Both the position numbers and the translations under genes were made by a program. From Fidelibacterota bacterium (GTDB lineage: Bacteria; Fidelibacterota; Marinisomatia; Marinisomatales; SCKK01): DNA of 64,000 bases. How positions within the stretch are numbered: the stretch's first letter is position 1; each line of letters begins with the position of its first letter. The stretch lies in NCBI GenBank assembly GCA_004124475.1, contig SCKK01000010.1:1-64000 (forward strand), in the 5' to 3' direction. Positions 47,398 to 56,801 of the stretch are shown in pieces. Under the pieces are notes generated by a model, which searched no databases, was not told the DNA's origin, and saw nothing but the letters and a program-made list of their open reading frames with translations.

Positions 47398-50300
47398 ATG
47401 AAACAGAACTCAATATATTTTTTCATATTTATTACCCTCTTATTTGTGTCTGATACAAAAGCACAAAGTTTTGGCAAGAATAAAGTCCAATACCGTATCT
47501 TTGAATGGGAATATATTCAAACACCAAATTTTGACATTTATTTTTATGATGGCGGTAATTCTATAGCAGAATTTACCTCCAAGATAGCAGAGGATGCATA
47601 TTCGCAAATATCCAGGCATTTTAACTGGACACTCCATAAGCGTATTACCATCATATTATATTCATCTCATAATGATTTTCAGCAGACAAACATAATATAT
47701 CAGTATATGCCGGAAGGTGTAGGCGGTGTTACAGAATTATTTAAGAACCGGGTAGTCATCCCATTTGAGGGTTCTTATGAGCAATTCCGGCATGTCATTC
47801 ACCATGAGCTTGTTCATGCCATGATCAATGATATGATTTATGGGGGATCAATTCAGAGCGCTATAGCGAATAGAGTTCAGGTCAATATTCCCTTGTGGAT
47901 GAATGAAGGTCTAGCGGAATATTTATCCATTGAATGGGATACTCAGGCTGACATGATTATGCGGGATATAGCTGTTCACAACAGAATTCCCAATATCAGG
48001 GAATTGGATTATTTTATGGCATATAAGGGAGGTCAATCGGTCTGGAGATTTATTGCTGAAAAATATGGGTGGGAGAAAATCGGGGAAATAATAAGAAATA
48101 TCAAGAAATCACAAAATGTTGAAAAGGGATTACAACGCTCTACGGGAATGGATTTTAAGGACTTATCCAAACAATGGAAAAAATATTTGAAAAAAGAATA
48201 TTGGCCGGATATTGTTGGCAGAGATGAATTAGAAGATTTTGCTAATAAAATTACCGATCATGAGGAACTGAAGAATTACTTCAATATTTCCCCAGCTATT
48301 TCACCCGATGGCAGTAAAATCGCTATATTAACCGATAGAGATGGTTACTCTGATATTTTTCTAATATCTGCCTCGGATGGGAAGGAAATTAAGAAAGTAG
48401 TGAAAGGAAATCGAACTCCTGACTTTGAGGAGTTAAAGTGGCTACAACCAGGGATAAGTTGGTCACCCGATGGTAAACGGATCACATTCGCAGCAAAGGC
48501 AGGGAAATCAGATGCTCTTTATCTGTTGAATGTCAAATCGGGTAAAACCGATAAAATTTCACTCGATTTAGATGGAATATTTTCTGCGGTTTGGAGTCCG
48601 GATGGGGATAGAATTGCCTTTGTTGGGAATAAGGGTAAAGCAAGCGACATTTACCTTTATCATTTAAAAACCAAAGTCTTAAAAAATCTAACCGAAGACA
48701 CATTTTCCGATTTCGAACCATCCTGGTCATCAGACGGGGGAAAAATAGCATTCGTATCGAATAGAGGGGCATTTGATCGTGAACCGGATGGTTTTGCCAT
48801 GCAGAACCATGACTTTAAACACACTGATATTTACGTAATTGATGTCAATTCAGGCAATATAGAGCGAATCACAGCTACGCCCTATGATGAAAACTCACCT
48901 GTCTGGTCACATACAACAAATTCCATTGCCTATACAGCAGACAGGAATGGGGTCTGGAATCTTTATATCAAAGATCTTAACAGCCTAAGTGAACCGCCCA
49001 AAGCAGTCAGTAATGTTTTAACGGGAATTTTTCAGTTAAGCTGGTCTACCGATGACAAGAAACTGTATTTCTCAGGATATTCAGGCATAGGATGGGATAT
49101 TTATTCCATCGTCAATCCTTTGGAATTGGAAGAAAAAGAGGTCACCAAATCAAATTTCATTAAGAACAAGGAAGTAGATCAAGAATTTGACGAACTTTCA
49201 AGTAATTCAACCGGAATAAGCACAATTGGTGAACAGTCAGATTGGGATGATGTCTCTTTTTCCAAATACGTATTTGCAGCGGAATATTCTCATTACAATC
49301 AACAGATTGATTCTTCCGCTATGAGATCCGAAATGCCTCTTGCCGATGTTGATTATAAAAATGTAGATGGGAGTTACAAAACACACGCATATAAAACACG
49401 TTTCACTCTCGACCTTGTCAATGGACAGGCAAGTTTCAGTAATACGTTTGGCTATAGAGGATACACCTTATTTGCATTTAGCGATATTTTAGGAGATCAC
49501 CGATTATTTCTTGGCTCTCAATTAGAGATCAGTCTGGAGAACAGTGATTACTACATCGCCTATAATTATTTGAAAAGGCGAGAGGATTATGCGTTCTCCC
49601 TAATTCATACAGCAAACTTCTTTGCCGTAAATCAAACTGATTTCTATAGAGTTCGACACTACAATTTGGACTTTGCCGTTTCCAGGCCTTTCAATCGGTT
49701 TCAGCGACTGGAATTTGGATTGACGAATCATTTTATTAATCATCAACTCCATGTGCGGAGAGTGATTGATTACGTAATTGAGGAAGATAATACATTACGC
49801 CTGTTGACATATCGTCTTAACTGGGTCTTCGATAATAGTATCTGGGGATTTACTGCGCCTAGTGATGGGTGGAGGGCAATGCTTCAATATAACCAAAGTG
49901 TGAGTCTGTACAAGGATAAGATAGATTTTAAAACAATAATGCTAGACGGTAGACGCTACTTTAAACTTTCCCGGTATTATGACATCGCCTTCCGTTTAAT
50001 GGCTGGTTACAGTTTTGGAAGTAATCCACAGAAGTTTCTGCTTGGGGGTATTGAAAACTGGATTTTTGGAAGTGGGGAGACAAATGGAAAACCAGACGAG
50101 GGAAGAAGATTTAACGAGGATGAATTTACTATTTTTGCACAAGACAGTTCTGATTTTCTACAAAATCTTTACTTCTCGATTTACGCACTCCCAGTCAGAG
50201 GTACACGATTTATTGAACGTGTGGGGACAAAATTATTATTAGCGAATTTTGAATTCCGTTTTCCGTTTGTCAACTACCTTGATATGGGATTCCCTATGAG

Positions 50301-50532
50301 AATTATATTCAGCAACATTCGTGGGGTTGCCTTTTTTGATATCGGAGCAGCATGGGATGAAAAACTCCACAAAACCTATCGGGGAGAGTTTGATGATATT
50401 ATTGCCGGCTATGGGATCGGGATCAGAATTAACTTTGGTTATTTCCTTCTTCGCATCGATACGGCATGGGATTATCAAATGAGAGGATCATCAAAACCGC
50501 AATACTACTTCTCCCTCGGAACAGATCTTTAA
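47398..50532 (+). CDS. Secreted peptidase MA-like / WD40-like (PD40) propeller / C-terminal barrel fusion
   Basis: 1044 residues. Signal peptide (IYFFIFITLLFVSDTKAQ), then a gluzincin-like peptidase domain with HHELVHAMIND (HExxH, residues about 135-139) and the downstream WMNEGLAEYLS (third metal ligand Glu). Around residues 290-600 are TolB/PD40-type repeats (ISPDGSKIAILTDRDGYSDI, SWSPDGKRITFAAKAGKSDA, PSWSSDGGKIAFVSNRG). The C-terminal about 400 residues have the alternating strands and terminal Tyr/Phe/Leu pattern of an outer-membrane barrel (ending in YYFSLGTDL). The protease could act on substrates at the outer membrane. The architecture is mainly known from FCB/Marinimicrobia proteins. 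Confidence 0.75.
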   Translation: MKQNSIYFFIFITLLFVSDTKAQSFGKNKVQYRIFEWEYIQTPNFDIYFYDGGNSIAEFTSKIAEDAYSQISRHFNWTLHKRITIILYSSHNDFQQTNIIYQYMPEGVGGVTELFKNRVVIPFEGSYEQFRHVIHHELVHAMINDMIYGGSIQSAIANRVQVNIPLWMNEGLAEYLSIEWDTQADMIMRDIAVHNRIPNIRELDYFMAYKGGQSVWRFIAEKYGWEKIGEIIRNIKKSQNVEKGLQRSTGMDFKDLSKQWKKYLKKEYWPDIVGRDELEDFANKITDHEELKNYFNISPAISPDGSKIAILTDRDGYSDIFLISASDGKEIKKVVKGNRTPDFEELKWLQPGISWSPDGKRITFAAKAGKSDALYLLNVKSGKTDKISLDLDGIFSAVWSPDGDRIAFVGNKGKASDIYLYHLKTKVLKNLTEDTFSDFEPSWSSDGGKIAFVSNRGAFDREPDGFAMQNHDFKHTDIYVIDVNSGNIERITATPYDENSPVWSHTTNSIAYTADRNGVWNLYIKDLNSLSEPPKAVSNVLTGIFQLSWSTDDKKLYFSGYSGIGWDIYSIVNPLELEEKEVTKSNFIKNKEVDQEFDELSSNSTGISTIGEQSDWDDVSFSKYVFAAEYSHYNQQIDSSAMRSEMPLADVDYKNVDGSYKTHAYKTRFTLDLVNGQASFSNTFGYRGYTLFAFSDILGDHRLFLGSQLEISLENSDYYIAYNYLKRREDYAFSLIHTANFFAVNQTDFYRVRHYNLDFAVSRPFNRFQRLEFGLTNHFINHQLHVRRVIDYVIEEDNTLRLLTYRLNWVFDNSIWGFTAPSDGWRAMLQYNQSVSLYKDKIDFKTIMLDGRRYFKLSRYYDIAFRLMAGYSFGSNPQKFLLGGIENWIFGSGETNGKPDEGRRFNEDEFTIFAQDSSDFLQNLYFSIYALPVRGTRFIERVGTKLLLANFEFRFPFVNYLDMGFPMRIIFSNIRGVAFFDIGAAWDEKLHKTYRGEFDDIIAGYGIGIRINFGYFLLRIDTAWDYQMRGSSKPQYYFSLGTDL

Positions 50533-50649
50533 AACCTCGTCTATAAAATAATTCCTTCTACAGATATTTCAGGCGAATAACATAACCTGACTGACCAGCT
50601 TTATCCTTGATTTTACTCGGGGAGTTAATGAACTTCGATTTACTTAATC

Positions 50650-52005
50650 ATGGTTAAAAGTACAAACATTACTGTTTATCTCTGTTCTGAATGTGGGTCT
50701 GATTATCCTAAATGGCATGGTAAATGTCCGACCTGCAATGAGTGGGGCACCTTAAAGGAATTTTCCATTTCTAAAAAATACAAGCAGAAGCGAGATGTAG
50801 AAACTCGACCCACAACACCACTAGCAGATATTTTATACCATGGTGAAATTAAAAGGAATCCGACAGGAATTTCGGAAATAGACAGGGTGTTGGGTGGCGG
50901 ATTTTTACCCGGAAGTGTCGTGCTGTTAGGTGGAAATCCTGGCATAGGCAAATCAACATTAGCGCTACAGATGGTGGCGAAATTAAAAGATCCGGTTCTG
51001 TATGTTTCTGCTGAAGAAAATGAAGAACAGATCGCTCTACGGTCGAAAAGATTGGGTATCAATTCCAACAATTTGAATCTAACAGGTGAAAACAGATGGG
51101 AAGGAATTATGGAGCACTTATCTCTCCTAAATCTCAAATATCTCGTGATTGACTCTATCCAGACAATATACACGGATCATGGGGAGAGTCTTCCGGGTTC
51201 TATTGGGCAGGTTCGGGAATGTGGTCAAAAGATTTTGGAGATTTGTAAGCAAAGAAGATTAACAGGGATAATCATTGGACATGTTACCAAAGAAGGGATG
51301 ATTGCCGGACCAAAGATGTTGGAGCATATGGTAGACACGGTTTTATATCTTGAAGGTGATACCAAACATGATTATCGAATTCTCAGGGCGGTGAAAAATC
51401 GGTTTGGATCGACAAATGAGATAGGTGTATTTGAGATGACGCCCCGGGGGTTACAGGAAGTGAAAAATCCTTCCGAGCTGTTTTTAGCAGAACGTCATCC
51501 GGACATAGCAGGATCTGTAGTAGTACCTACAATAGAAGGGAGCCGTCCCATATTGATTGAAGTACAAGCGCTGGTTTCAAATGCCACTTTCGGAAATCCA
51601 CAGCGGAATGTCACAGGTTTTGCTCTACGTCGTCTTTCCATGTTATTGGCTGTTTTAGAGAAGAGATTAGGACTCTTGATGAGCACGAAAGATGTGTTTG
51701 TTAATTTTGTAGGTGGAATGAGTGTAAATGAACCGGCTGTAGACTTAGCGGTCATCTCGGCAATTGCTTCGAGCCAAAAGGATAAACCACTCCCTTCCAG
51801 GATGGTTCTTGCCGGCGAGGTGGGATTAGGTGGAGAGCTTCGAGCAGTATCACATATTGAAAAACGTGTACAAGAAGCGAAGAGGCTTGGGTTCAAAGAG
51901 TTTATTGGGCCTACATCCAATGTGAACAAAATGAAAAGGAAGGTTTCCGGTATCACCTTGATTGGAGTAGAATCAGTTGAATCTGTATTTAAGAGACTGT
52001 TTTAA
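50650..52005 (+). CDS. radA: DNA repair protein RadA (Sms)
   Basis: Branch-migration helper in recombination. The N-terminal C4 zinc finger is C12-x2-C15 and C26-x2-C29 (CSECGSDYPKWHGKCPTCNE). RecA-like core with Walker A GGNPGIGKST, the RadA hallmark KNRFGSTNEIGVFEM, and a C-terminal Lon-like domain (NFVGGMSVNEPAVDLAVISA, VGLGGELRAV). 451 residues is full length. It is on the plus strand between the barrel fusion and tgt, separated by over 100 bases on each side. Confidence 0.97.
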   Translation: MVKSTNITVYLCSECGSDYPKWHGKCPTCNEWGTLKEFSISKKYKQKRDVETRPTTPLADILYHGEIKRNPTGISEIDRVLGGGFLPGSVVLLGGNPGIGKSTLALQMVAKLKDPVLYVSAEENEEQIALRSKRLGINSNNLNLTGENRWEGIMEHLSLLNLKYLVIDSIQTIYTDHGESLPGSIGQVRECGQKILEICKQRRLTGIIIGHVTKEGMIAGPKMLEHMVDTVLYLEGDTKHDYRILRAVKNRFGSTNEIGVFEMTPRGLQEVKNPSELFLAERHPDIAGSVVVPTIEGSRPILIEVQALVSNATFGNPQRNVTGFALRRLSMLLAVLEKRLGLLMSTKDVFVNFVGGMSVNEPAVDLAVISAIASSQKDKPLPSRMVLAGEVGLGGELRAVSHIEKRVQEAKRLGFKEFIGPTSNVNKMKRKVSGITLIGVESVESVFKRLF

Positions 52006-52234
52006 TATTTCTGCCAAGTGTAAATCCGGATAAGTAAAATCTCAAATTCCGGATAGTTCAAATGTATGGGAATTTTCATTTTGACCCATTAAAAGTGACA
52101 GGTACTACGTGTTTGTGCGTTTCCCGATCCGGAGGAGCACCTCAGGAGAAGGGATGTTACTGGAAAAGTCTTTGTATCCCGAAGTTTCGGGAATTCGCGA
52201 TGTCGTCTTGATGATTAACTTGATAAATGTAATT

Positions 52235-53374
52235 ATGAAAACGAGCTTTAAGGTTAAAAAACCTGACACCCATTCTTCTGCCAGAACCGGTATTTTTTCC
52301 ACTGCTCGAGGGGAAATTGATACGCCGGTTTTTATGCCTATTGGGACTTATGGGGCTGTAAAGTCGCTCTCTCCAAAAGATCTTGTAACCACAGGAACAT
52401 CTATCATTCTCGGAAACACCTACCATCTTTTAATACGCCCTGGCTTGGATGTCATTAGAAATGCGGGTGGGCTCCATAAATTTATATCCTGGAAGAGAAC
52501 GATTTTAACAGATAGTGGAGGTTTCCAAATATTCAGTTTGGCTCAATTAAGAAATATTAATGACAATGGTGTCATATTTAAATCGGTTTTAGATGGGAAA
52601 GAGTATTCCATGACCCCGGATAGATCCATGGAAATTCAGCTTGAATTAGGAAGCGATATCATTATGGCGTTTGATGAATGTCCGGCAGGTGATGCACCTG
52701 AAAAAGCTGTAAGGAAAGCCGTGGAAAGGACCACAAAATGGGCTTCCCAATGTGTCAAATACCTAGGAGAACAGGAAATATCCAACAGATTAAGAAGCAC
52801 ATTCTTCCCAATCGTTCAGGGGGGAATATATCCGGAATTGCGGCAACAGAGTGTAGAAGAACTTACAGAGTTTATTCAAACCGGAGTGGCTGTGGGTGGA
52901 TTGGCGGTTGGTGAAGAGAAGCCAGCTATGTTTGAAACACTTTCACTAATGGATGAGTTGCTACCGAGAGATAAAGCAAGGTATCTTATGGGTGTGGGGA
53001 AACCGGATGATATCGTTAAGGCCGTCGCCAGAGGGATGGATATGTTTGACTGCGTAATTCCCACAAGGAATGCCAGGAACGGCCAGCTATTCACATGGAA
53101 GGGTAAGATTAATATTCAAAATGAAAGATACAAAACCGATAATTCCACCCTGGATGAGAGTTGTCCTTGTTACTGTTGCCAAACATTTTCCAGATCTTAC
53201 TTGCGTCACCTGTTCAAGATGAATGAAATCCTGGGATTGAGAATGGCAACCTTACATAATGTAACATTTTATCAATCTTTGATGTCTACCGTTCGATCAG
53301 AAATTTCAAAGGGATCGTTTAAAGAATGGTCCAGGGACTTTTTGTCTAATCAGGAAATTAGTAGTAATGACTGA
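52235..53374 (+). CDS. tgt: tRNA-guanine transglycosylase
   Basis: Exchanges guanine-34 for a queuine precursor in tRNAs with GUN anticodons. The frame opens at 52109, but ATG 52235 starts MKTSFKVKKPDTHSSARTG, the family N-terminus, and the upstream codons cross a palindrome (52177-52192), so 52235 is preferred. Motifs: FMPIGTYGAVKSL, LTDSGGFQIFSL (nucleophile Asp), VQGGIYPELR, VGGLAVGEEK, and zinc ligands CPCYCCQTFSRSYLRHLF. 379 residues is usual. It overlaps the NUDIX gene by 8 bases. No queC/D/E genes are adjacent. Confidence 0.97.
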   Translation: MKTSFKVKKPDTHSSARTGIFSTARGEIDTPVFMPIGTYGAVKSLSPKDLVTTGTSIILGNTYHLLIRPGLDVIRNAGGLHKFISWKRTILTDSGGFQIFSLAQLRNINDNGVIFKSVLDGKEYSMTPDRSMEIQLELGSDIIMAFDECPAGDAPEKAVRKAVERTTKWASQCVKYLGEQEISNRLRSTFFPIVQGGIYPELRQQSVEELTEFIQTGVAVGGLAVGEEKPAMFETLSLMDELLPRDKARYLMGVGKPDDIVKAVARGMDMFDCVIPTRNARNGQLFTWKGKINIQNERYKTDNSTLDESCPCYCCQTFSRSYLRHLFKMNEILGLRMATLHNVTFYQSLMSTVRSEISKGSFKEWSRDFLSNQEISSND

Positions 53375-53828
53375 CACAGTAACCACTCACGTCGACAGTT
53401 ATGTCTTTCATTTGAAAGGAGATGAACCCGAATATCTTCTCCTTAAAAGAAAGAGGGGGAAATTTTATGGACACTTATGGCAGGGAGTAGCTGGAAGAAT
53501 CGAAACAGGAGAATCGGCTATTGAAACTGTTTTACGTGAGCTAAAAGAGGAAACGGGGTTGGAGCCTGCCCGAATATTTGTGGTAGATCATGTAAGTTCA
53601 TTTTATCAGAGTTATAAAGATCGAATTAATTTGATTCCGGTATTTGGAATCGAAGTAAACATTGGTGAGGTAATTCTATCGGATGAACATACGGAATATC
53701 GGTGGGTGAGCATTGATAAGGCATTGGATCTTCTAAGTTGGCGTCAACAGAAGAAGGCACTCTCGGTTTTACATGAAATGATTATGAATAAGGATGAAAG
53801 AATGAAATGGTCGGAAGTGAGATTTTAG
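53367..53828 (+). CDS. NUDIX hydrolase
   Basis: 153-residue pyrophosphohydrolase. The NUDIX box is complete: G-RIETG-E-SAIETVL-RELKEETG (matching G-x5-E-x7-REUxEExGU). The N-terminus VTTHVDSYVFHLKGDEPEYL and the later EHTEYRWVSIDKALDLL fit the dihydroneopterin-triphosphatase-like group, but the substrate is unknown. It overlaps tgt, so it is cotranscribed, and ends before a strong hairpin at 53841-53872. Confidence 0.88.
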   Translation: MTDTVTTHVDSYVFHLKGDEPEYLLLKRKRGKFYGHLWQGVAGRIETGESAIETVLRELKEETGLEPARIFVVDHVSSFYQSYKDRINLIPVFGIEVNIGEVILSDEHTEYRWVSIDKALDLLSWRQQKKALSVLHEMIMNKDERMKWSEVRF

Positions 53829-53840
53829 AAGCGAATTAAA

Positions 53841-53876
53841 AGATGTCATCCGTAACCTAACGGATGGCATCTTTAC
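53841..53876 (+). terminator. Probable intrinsic terminator after tgt-NUDIX
   Basis: Arms agatgtcatccgt (53841-53853) and acggatggcatct (53860-53872) pair over 13 positions with one G-T mismatch and a 6-base loop, followed by ttta. The T-tract is short, so termination would rest mainly on stem strength. The inner atccgtaacctaacggat also resembles the window's palindrome family. Confidence 0.6.
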
Positions 53877-53883
53877 TACTCCT

Positions 53884-54978
53884 ATGAACAAAGCCAAGCG
53901 ATATAACAATAAAAAACTTGCTCTTAACCTAACCGGTACATTTTTAGGATGGGGTTTTTTATTTGTGATTGTGTATATGGGATGGTCATATACGTTTGAA
54001 TTGTGGGCATACTCGGTGAGTTCGTCCACGTATGTTTCCCTTCTCATTTTTACCGTTATAATAGGAATCATTGAATGGGTGATTTTCTTTCCCTTATCAT
54101 TTTATAACGGCTACATCCTGGAACACAAATACGAACTTTCCAACCAAACCCTGAAAAAGTATTTCTGGGAAAATATCAAAGGGTTAATGGTTGGGGTAGT
54201 TATTGGAGTACCCATACTTGTTACTTTTTACTTCTTCCTTGAAACTTTTAAAGAAAACTGGTGGATTCCCGTGGGTATTTTTATGTTTGTATTAACCATC
54301 ATTTTAGGAAGATTGGCACCGGTCCTTATTTTTCCACTGTTTTACAAATTTGAACCAATCGAAGATGAAGAATTAGCCTTGCTAATAAAGAAACGGTGCA
54401 AGTCTGTGGGGATGAAAGTTGAGGGTATTTATCAGTTTGATATGAGCAAAAATACCAAAAAGGCTAACGCTGCTTTCACGGGGATTGGAAAATCAAAGCG
54501 AGTGATTTTGGGTGACACACTGATTGATAATTTTATCACAGAGGAAATAGACGCAATCCTTGCACATGAGCTTGGTCACTTCAAACTGAATCACCTTTGG
54601 AAGATGATGATGTTTGGTACTTTACTCACTTTTTTAGGGCTTTGGATTGTATCCGTTATCTATTCAAAGTGGATAATATTTTTTGGTTTTTCGGATATTA
54701 CACAGTTTGCAGCTTTACCACTTCTCGGTTTAATCATGGGAATATACGGGTTTGTAACAGGACCTATTCAAAATAGTGTAAGCCGACATCATGAACGAGA
54801 GGCAGACCAATTTTCGAGAGAATTATTGGGAAATTCTAAGCAGATGATTGCAGCTCTGGAGAAATTAGCAGAACAAAATCTGGCAGATCGAGATCCACAT
54901 CCGGTGGTGGAGTTTCTGTTTCACAGTCATCCGTCAATTAAACATAGAATAGAAAGACTTGAAATATTTACTGAATAA
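53884..54978 (+). CDS. Ste24-like M48 family metalloprotease
   Basis: Integral-membrane zinc protease, 364 residues. Several hydrophobic helices fill the N-terminal half and residues 225-270. Zinc motif HELGHFKLNH (HExxH) and the third ligand region HEREADQFSRELLG follow, with FTGIGKSKRVILGDTLIDNF just before the zinc motif, all typical of M48A Ste24/CAAX-protease-like enzymes. In bacteria these may degrade or process membrane proteins. It is monocistronic, starting just after the tgt-NUDIX terminator hairpin. Confidence 0.88.
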   Translation: MNKAKRYNNKKLALNLTGTFLGWGFLFVIVYMGWSYTFELWAYSVSSSTYVSLLIFTVIIGIIEWVIFFPLSFYNGYILEHKYELSNQTLKKYFWENIKGLMVGVVIGVPILVTFYFFLETFKENWWIPVGIFMFVLTIILGRLAPVLIFPLFYKFEPIEDEELALLIKKRCKSVGMKVEGIYQFDMSKNTKKANAAFTGIGKSKRVILGDTLIDNFITEEIDAILAHELGHFKLNHLWKMMMFGTLLTFLGLWIVSVIYSKWIIFFGFSDITQFAALPLLGLIMGIYGFVTGPIQNSVSRHHEREADQFSRELLGNSKQMIAALEKLAEQNLADRDPHPVVEFLFHSHPSIKHRIERLEIFTE

Positions 54979-55336
54979 TGAATAGTACAACGTCATGATC
55001 ACTTTTTTTTAATGACATTATTATTCGCACAATCTTTAAACTTTTCTGTAATATCCGAATATTTGTATTTCATGTTTCATCCCATTGTCCGAACCTTGAA
55101 TTGCTTGATTTCCTGATTCCCAAGATTCCATTAATCGTGTTCATCCTATAATCTGGTGAATCACGGTTCAGACATTCTTCACTTTCTCCAGTCGCTTCTG
55201 CACGAGCTCACATACCAGCCATTTGCGAAGGAATAAATTCCTACGCTTAATCAAAAAAAGCCCTCTTAAGAGGACTGTTTCCGTGAACAGCGATTTATTA
55301 TTTTCTTTACTAAATACCAACCTGTTGTGGGGATAC
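54979..55336. other. Intergenic stretch with direct-repeat relict
   Basis: 358-bp gap between the Ste24 gene and the orphan gene. It holds no convincing gene. At 55166-55215 the minus strand spells VCELVQKRLEKVK before a stop, and a related copy (VCELVQRRLEKAR) lies at 56578-56625 on the other side of the orphan gene. These look like paired short repeats or relict ends of a duplicated coding sequence. Confidence 0.5.
55166..55215 (-). repeat. Short direct-repeat copy, left side of the orphan gene
   Basis: About 45 bp that, read on the minus strand, encodes VCELVQKRLEKVKNV and stop. The matching copy at 56578-56625 encodes VCELVQRRLEKARSV and stop. The copies differ at many third-codon positions, suggesting both derive from coding sequence. 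Confidence 0.5.
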
Positions 55337-56554
55337 TTACTTGCTGAGAGCGTCAAACACTAATTTGGGAATAGGACGACATGCGGTAGGATTAAGATAA
55401 ACCTTGCTAAAATGTTTGAGAGTTTCGTCTTTCGAATCATAGTAAATCGTTCTGATGATATGCCCACTGATTTTCTTGTCTAGCACTTTCTCAATTTTTA
55501 TGCGTAACCTCTGAAAGAAATGCTCATCCAGATTGTCGTATTTATGGAATTTCCACATCATATCGTGATAACGTGCAATGCAAATAATAAGCAAATTGAT
55601 TTCTCCTTCTGGGAATGCTTTTAGTTTGCCTTTTCTTTTGTGATACAACTTTTTATACACATTGTTCTCTGTCTTATCAATTAGTATATTGTCATTTGGC
55701 ATAGGGAATATCTCTGTTAAATACTCTTTTAAACGTATCGTGATCCAAAAATCGTAGTCTGTTGTTCCGGTTGGATAGGGGAAAGAACATGCTCCTTCTT
55801 CTCTTAATTGACTGATAATATACTCTTTGTTTGTTTCGTCACCAAAAACTGGACCAACGGAACACCGATTTTTAAGGAATTGCCGAAATTTGTTAATGTA
55901 TTCTTCTCGACCATCTCGATCATATGTCCTAAATGATTGAAAGCTAATATTAATATAACAATCAGGAAGAACTTCATTTTTTATACAATTATATAATTCT
56001 TTTTTCAGTTTTCTGTGGGTTCCTCGATACCCTAATTCAGATTGGGATACTATTTCGCCATATATGATTGCGCCTACTATGACAGCCTCAAAATCAATTG
56101 TAGTGGAATTCATTTTATTGGGATCTACCTCTATTCCTCTAAGGCTACTTTTAGGGCCACCTTTTTCAACAACCCAATGCAATACATCTAACTCATTATA
56201 TCTTTCCCAAAACTGGTTTTTATCTTTATTCTTAAGTTTCCACATTGATTTGTAAGTACTTCTGAAGGAAAGGCTTTTTTTCTCTGTTTCAGGTATTAGA
56301 CATTCCAAGGATCCATCTAAGTTTGCAAGATATTGATAGTAAAGTCCTCCAGGATCTTCCAGGGCATCAGCCAACAATTCATCAAAAGGATTTATACTTC
56401 TTGGATCATAATCATTACTGAGTGGGAGCAATTCATGGTCGATAAGATTGGAGATTACCTGTTGTACATTTTCCGTTTTGAAAAGGTCTACTATATTGGG
56501 AAAACTTTCCTCAAACTGTTTGAAATATGTCAATACTTTTTGATCACTGGACAT
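55337..56554 (-). CDS. Orphan soluble protein of unknown function
   Basis: 405 residues with no signal peptide, no membrane segment and no family I recognise. Sequence is mixed helix/strand: ERYNELDVLHWVVEKGGPKS, then TTIDFEAVIVGAIIYGEIVS, and a mid segment with SFPYPTGTTDYDFWITIRLK. The C-terminal half is Lys/Arg-rich with HHIIRTIY-like stretches. AT-rich coding resembles the local background. Flanking short repeats (55166-55215 and 56578-56625) suggest an inserted unit. It may be an accessory or defence gene, but this is unsupported by motif. Confidence 0.6.
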   Translation of the reverse strand: MSSDQKVLTYFKQFEESFPNIVDLFKTENVQQVISNLIDHELLPLSNDYDPRSINPFDELLADALEDPGGLYYQYLANLDGSLECLIPETEKKSLSFRSTYKSMWKLKNKDKNQFWERYNELDVLHWVVEKGGPKSSLRGIEVDPNKMNSTTIDFEAVIVGAIIYGEIVSQSELGYRGTHRKLKKELYNCIKNEVLPDCYINISFQSFRTYDRDGREEYINKFRQFLKNRCSVGPVFGDETNKEYIISQLREEGACSFPYPTGTTDYDFWITIRLKEYLTEIFPMPNDNILIDKTENNVYKKLYHKRKGKLKAFPEGEINLLIICIARYHDMMWKFHKYDNLDEHFFQRLRIKIEKVLDKKISGHIIRTIYYDSKDETLKHFSKVYLNPTACRPIPKLVFDALSK

Positions 56555-56577
56555 GTTATTATCGGGAGGTAGTTTTC

Positions 56578-56625
56578 ACACACTCCTCGCCTTCTCCAAC
56601 CGCCTCTGTACCAACTCACACACCG
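56578..56625 (-). repeat. Short direct-repeat copy, right side of the orphan gene
   Basis: Encodes VCELVQRRLEKARSV and stop on the minus strand, matching the copy at 55166-55215. The orphan gene starts about 20 bases after this stop on the same strand. Confidence 0.5.
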
Positions 56626-56801
56626 TCCAATATACCTTCATTTATTCCATCAAAGTTAGCAGGCATTAAATAAAATCTCATTCATCATTAGATTCATTAG
56701 TCAATACAGATTATTCATTATGCAAATCAGCTAAATCTGCGTCCGCCGGACCCTTTCGGATAATCGGTTTCCATCTTTGATCTTGACACTATTTACCCCC
56801 T

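Noticed and set aside
55168-55356. 60-codon frame on the minus strand after the orphan gene
   Set aside because: Only its last 15 residues show a pattern, and that is the repeated tail already described; its start lies inside the orphan gene.
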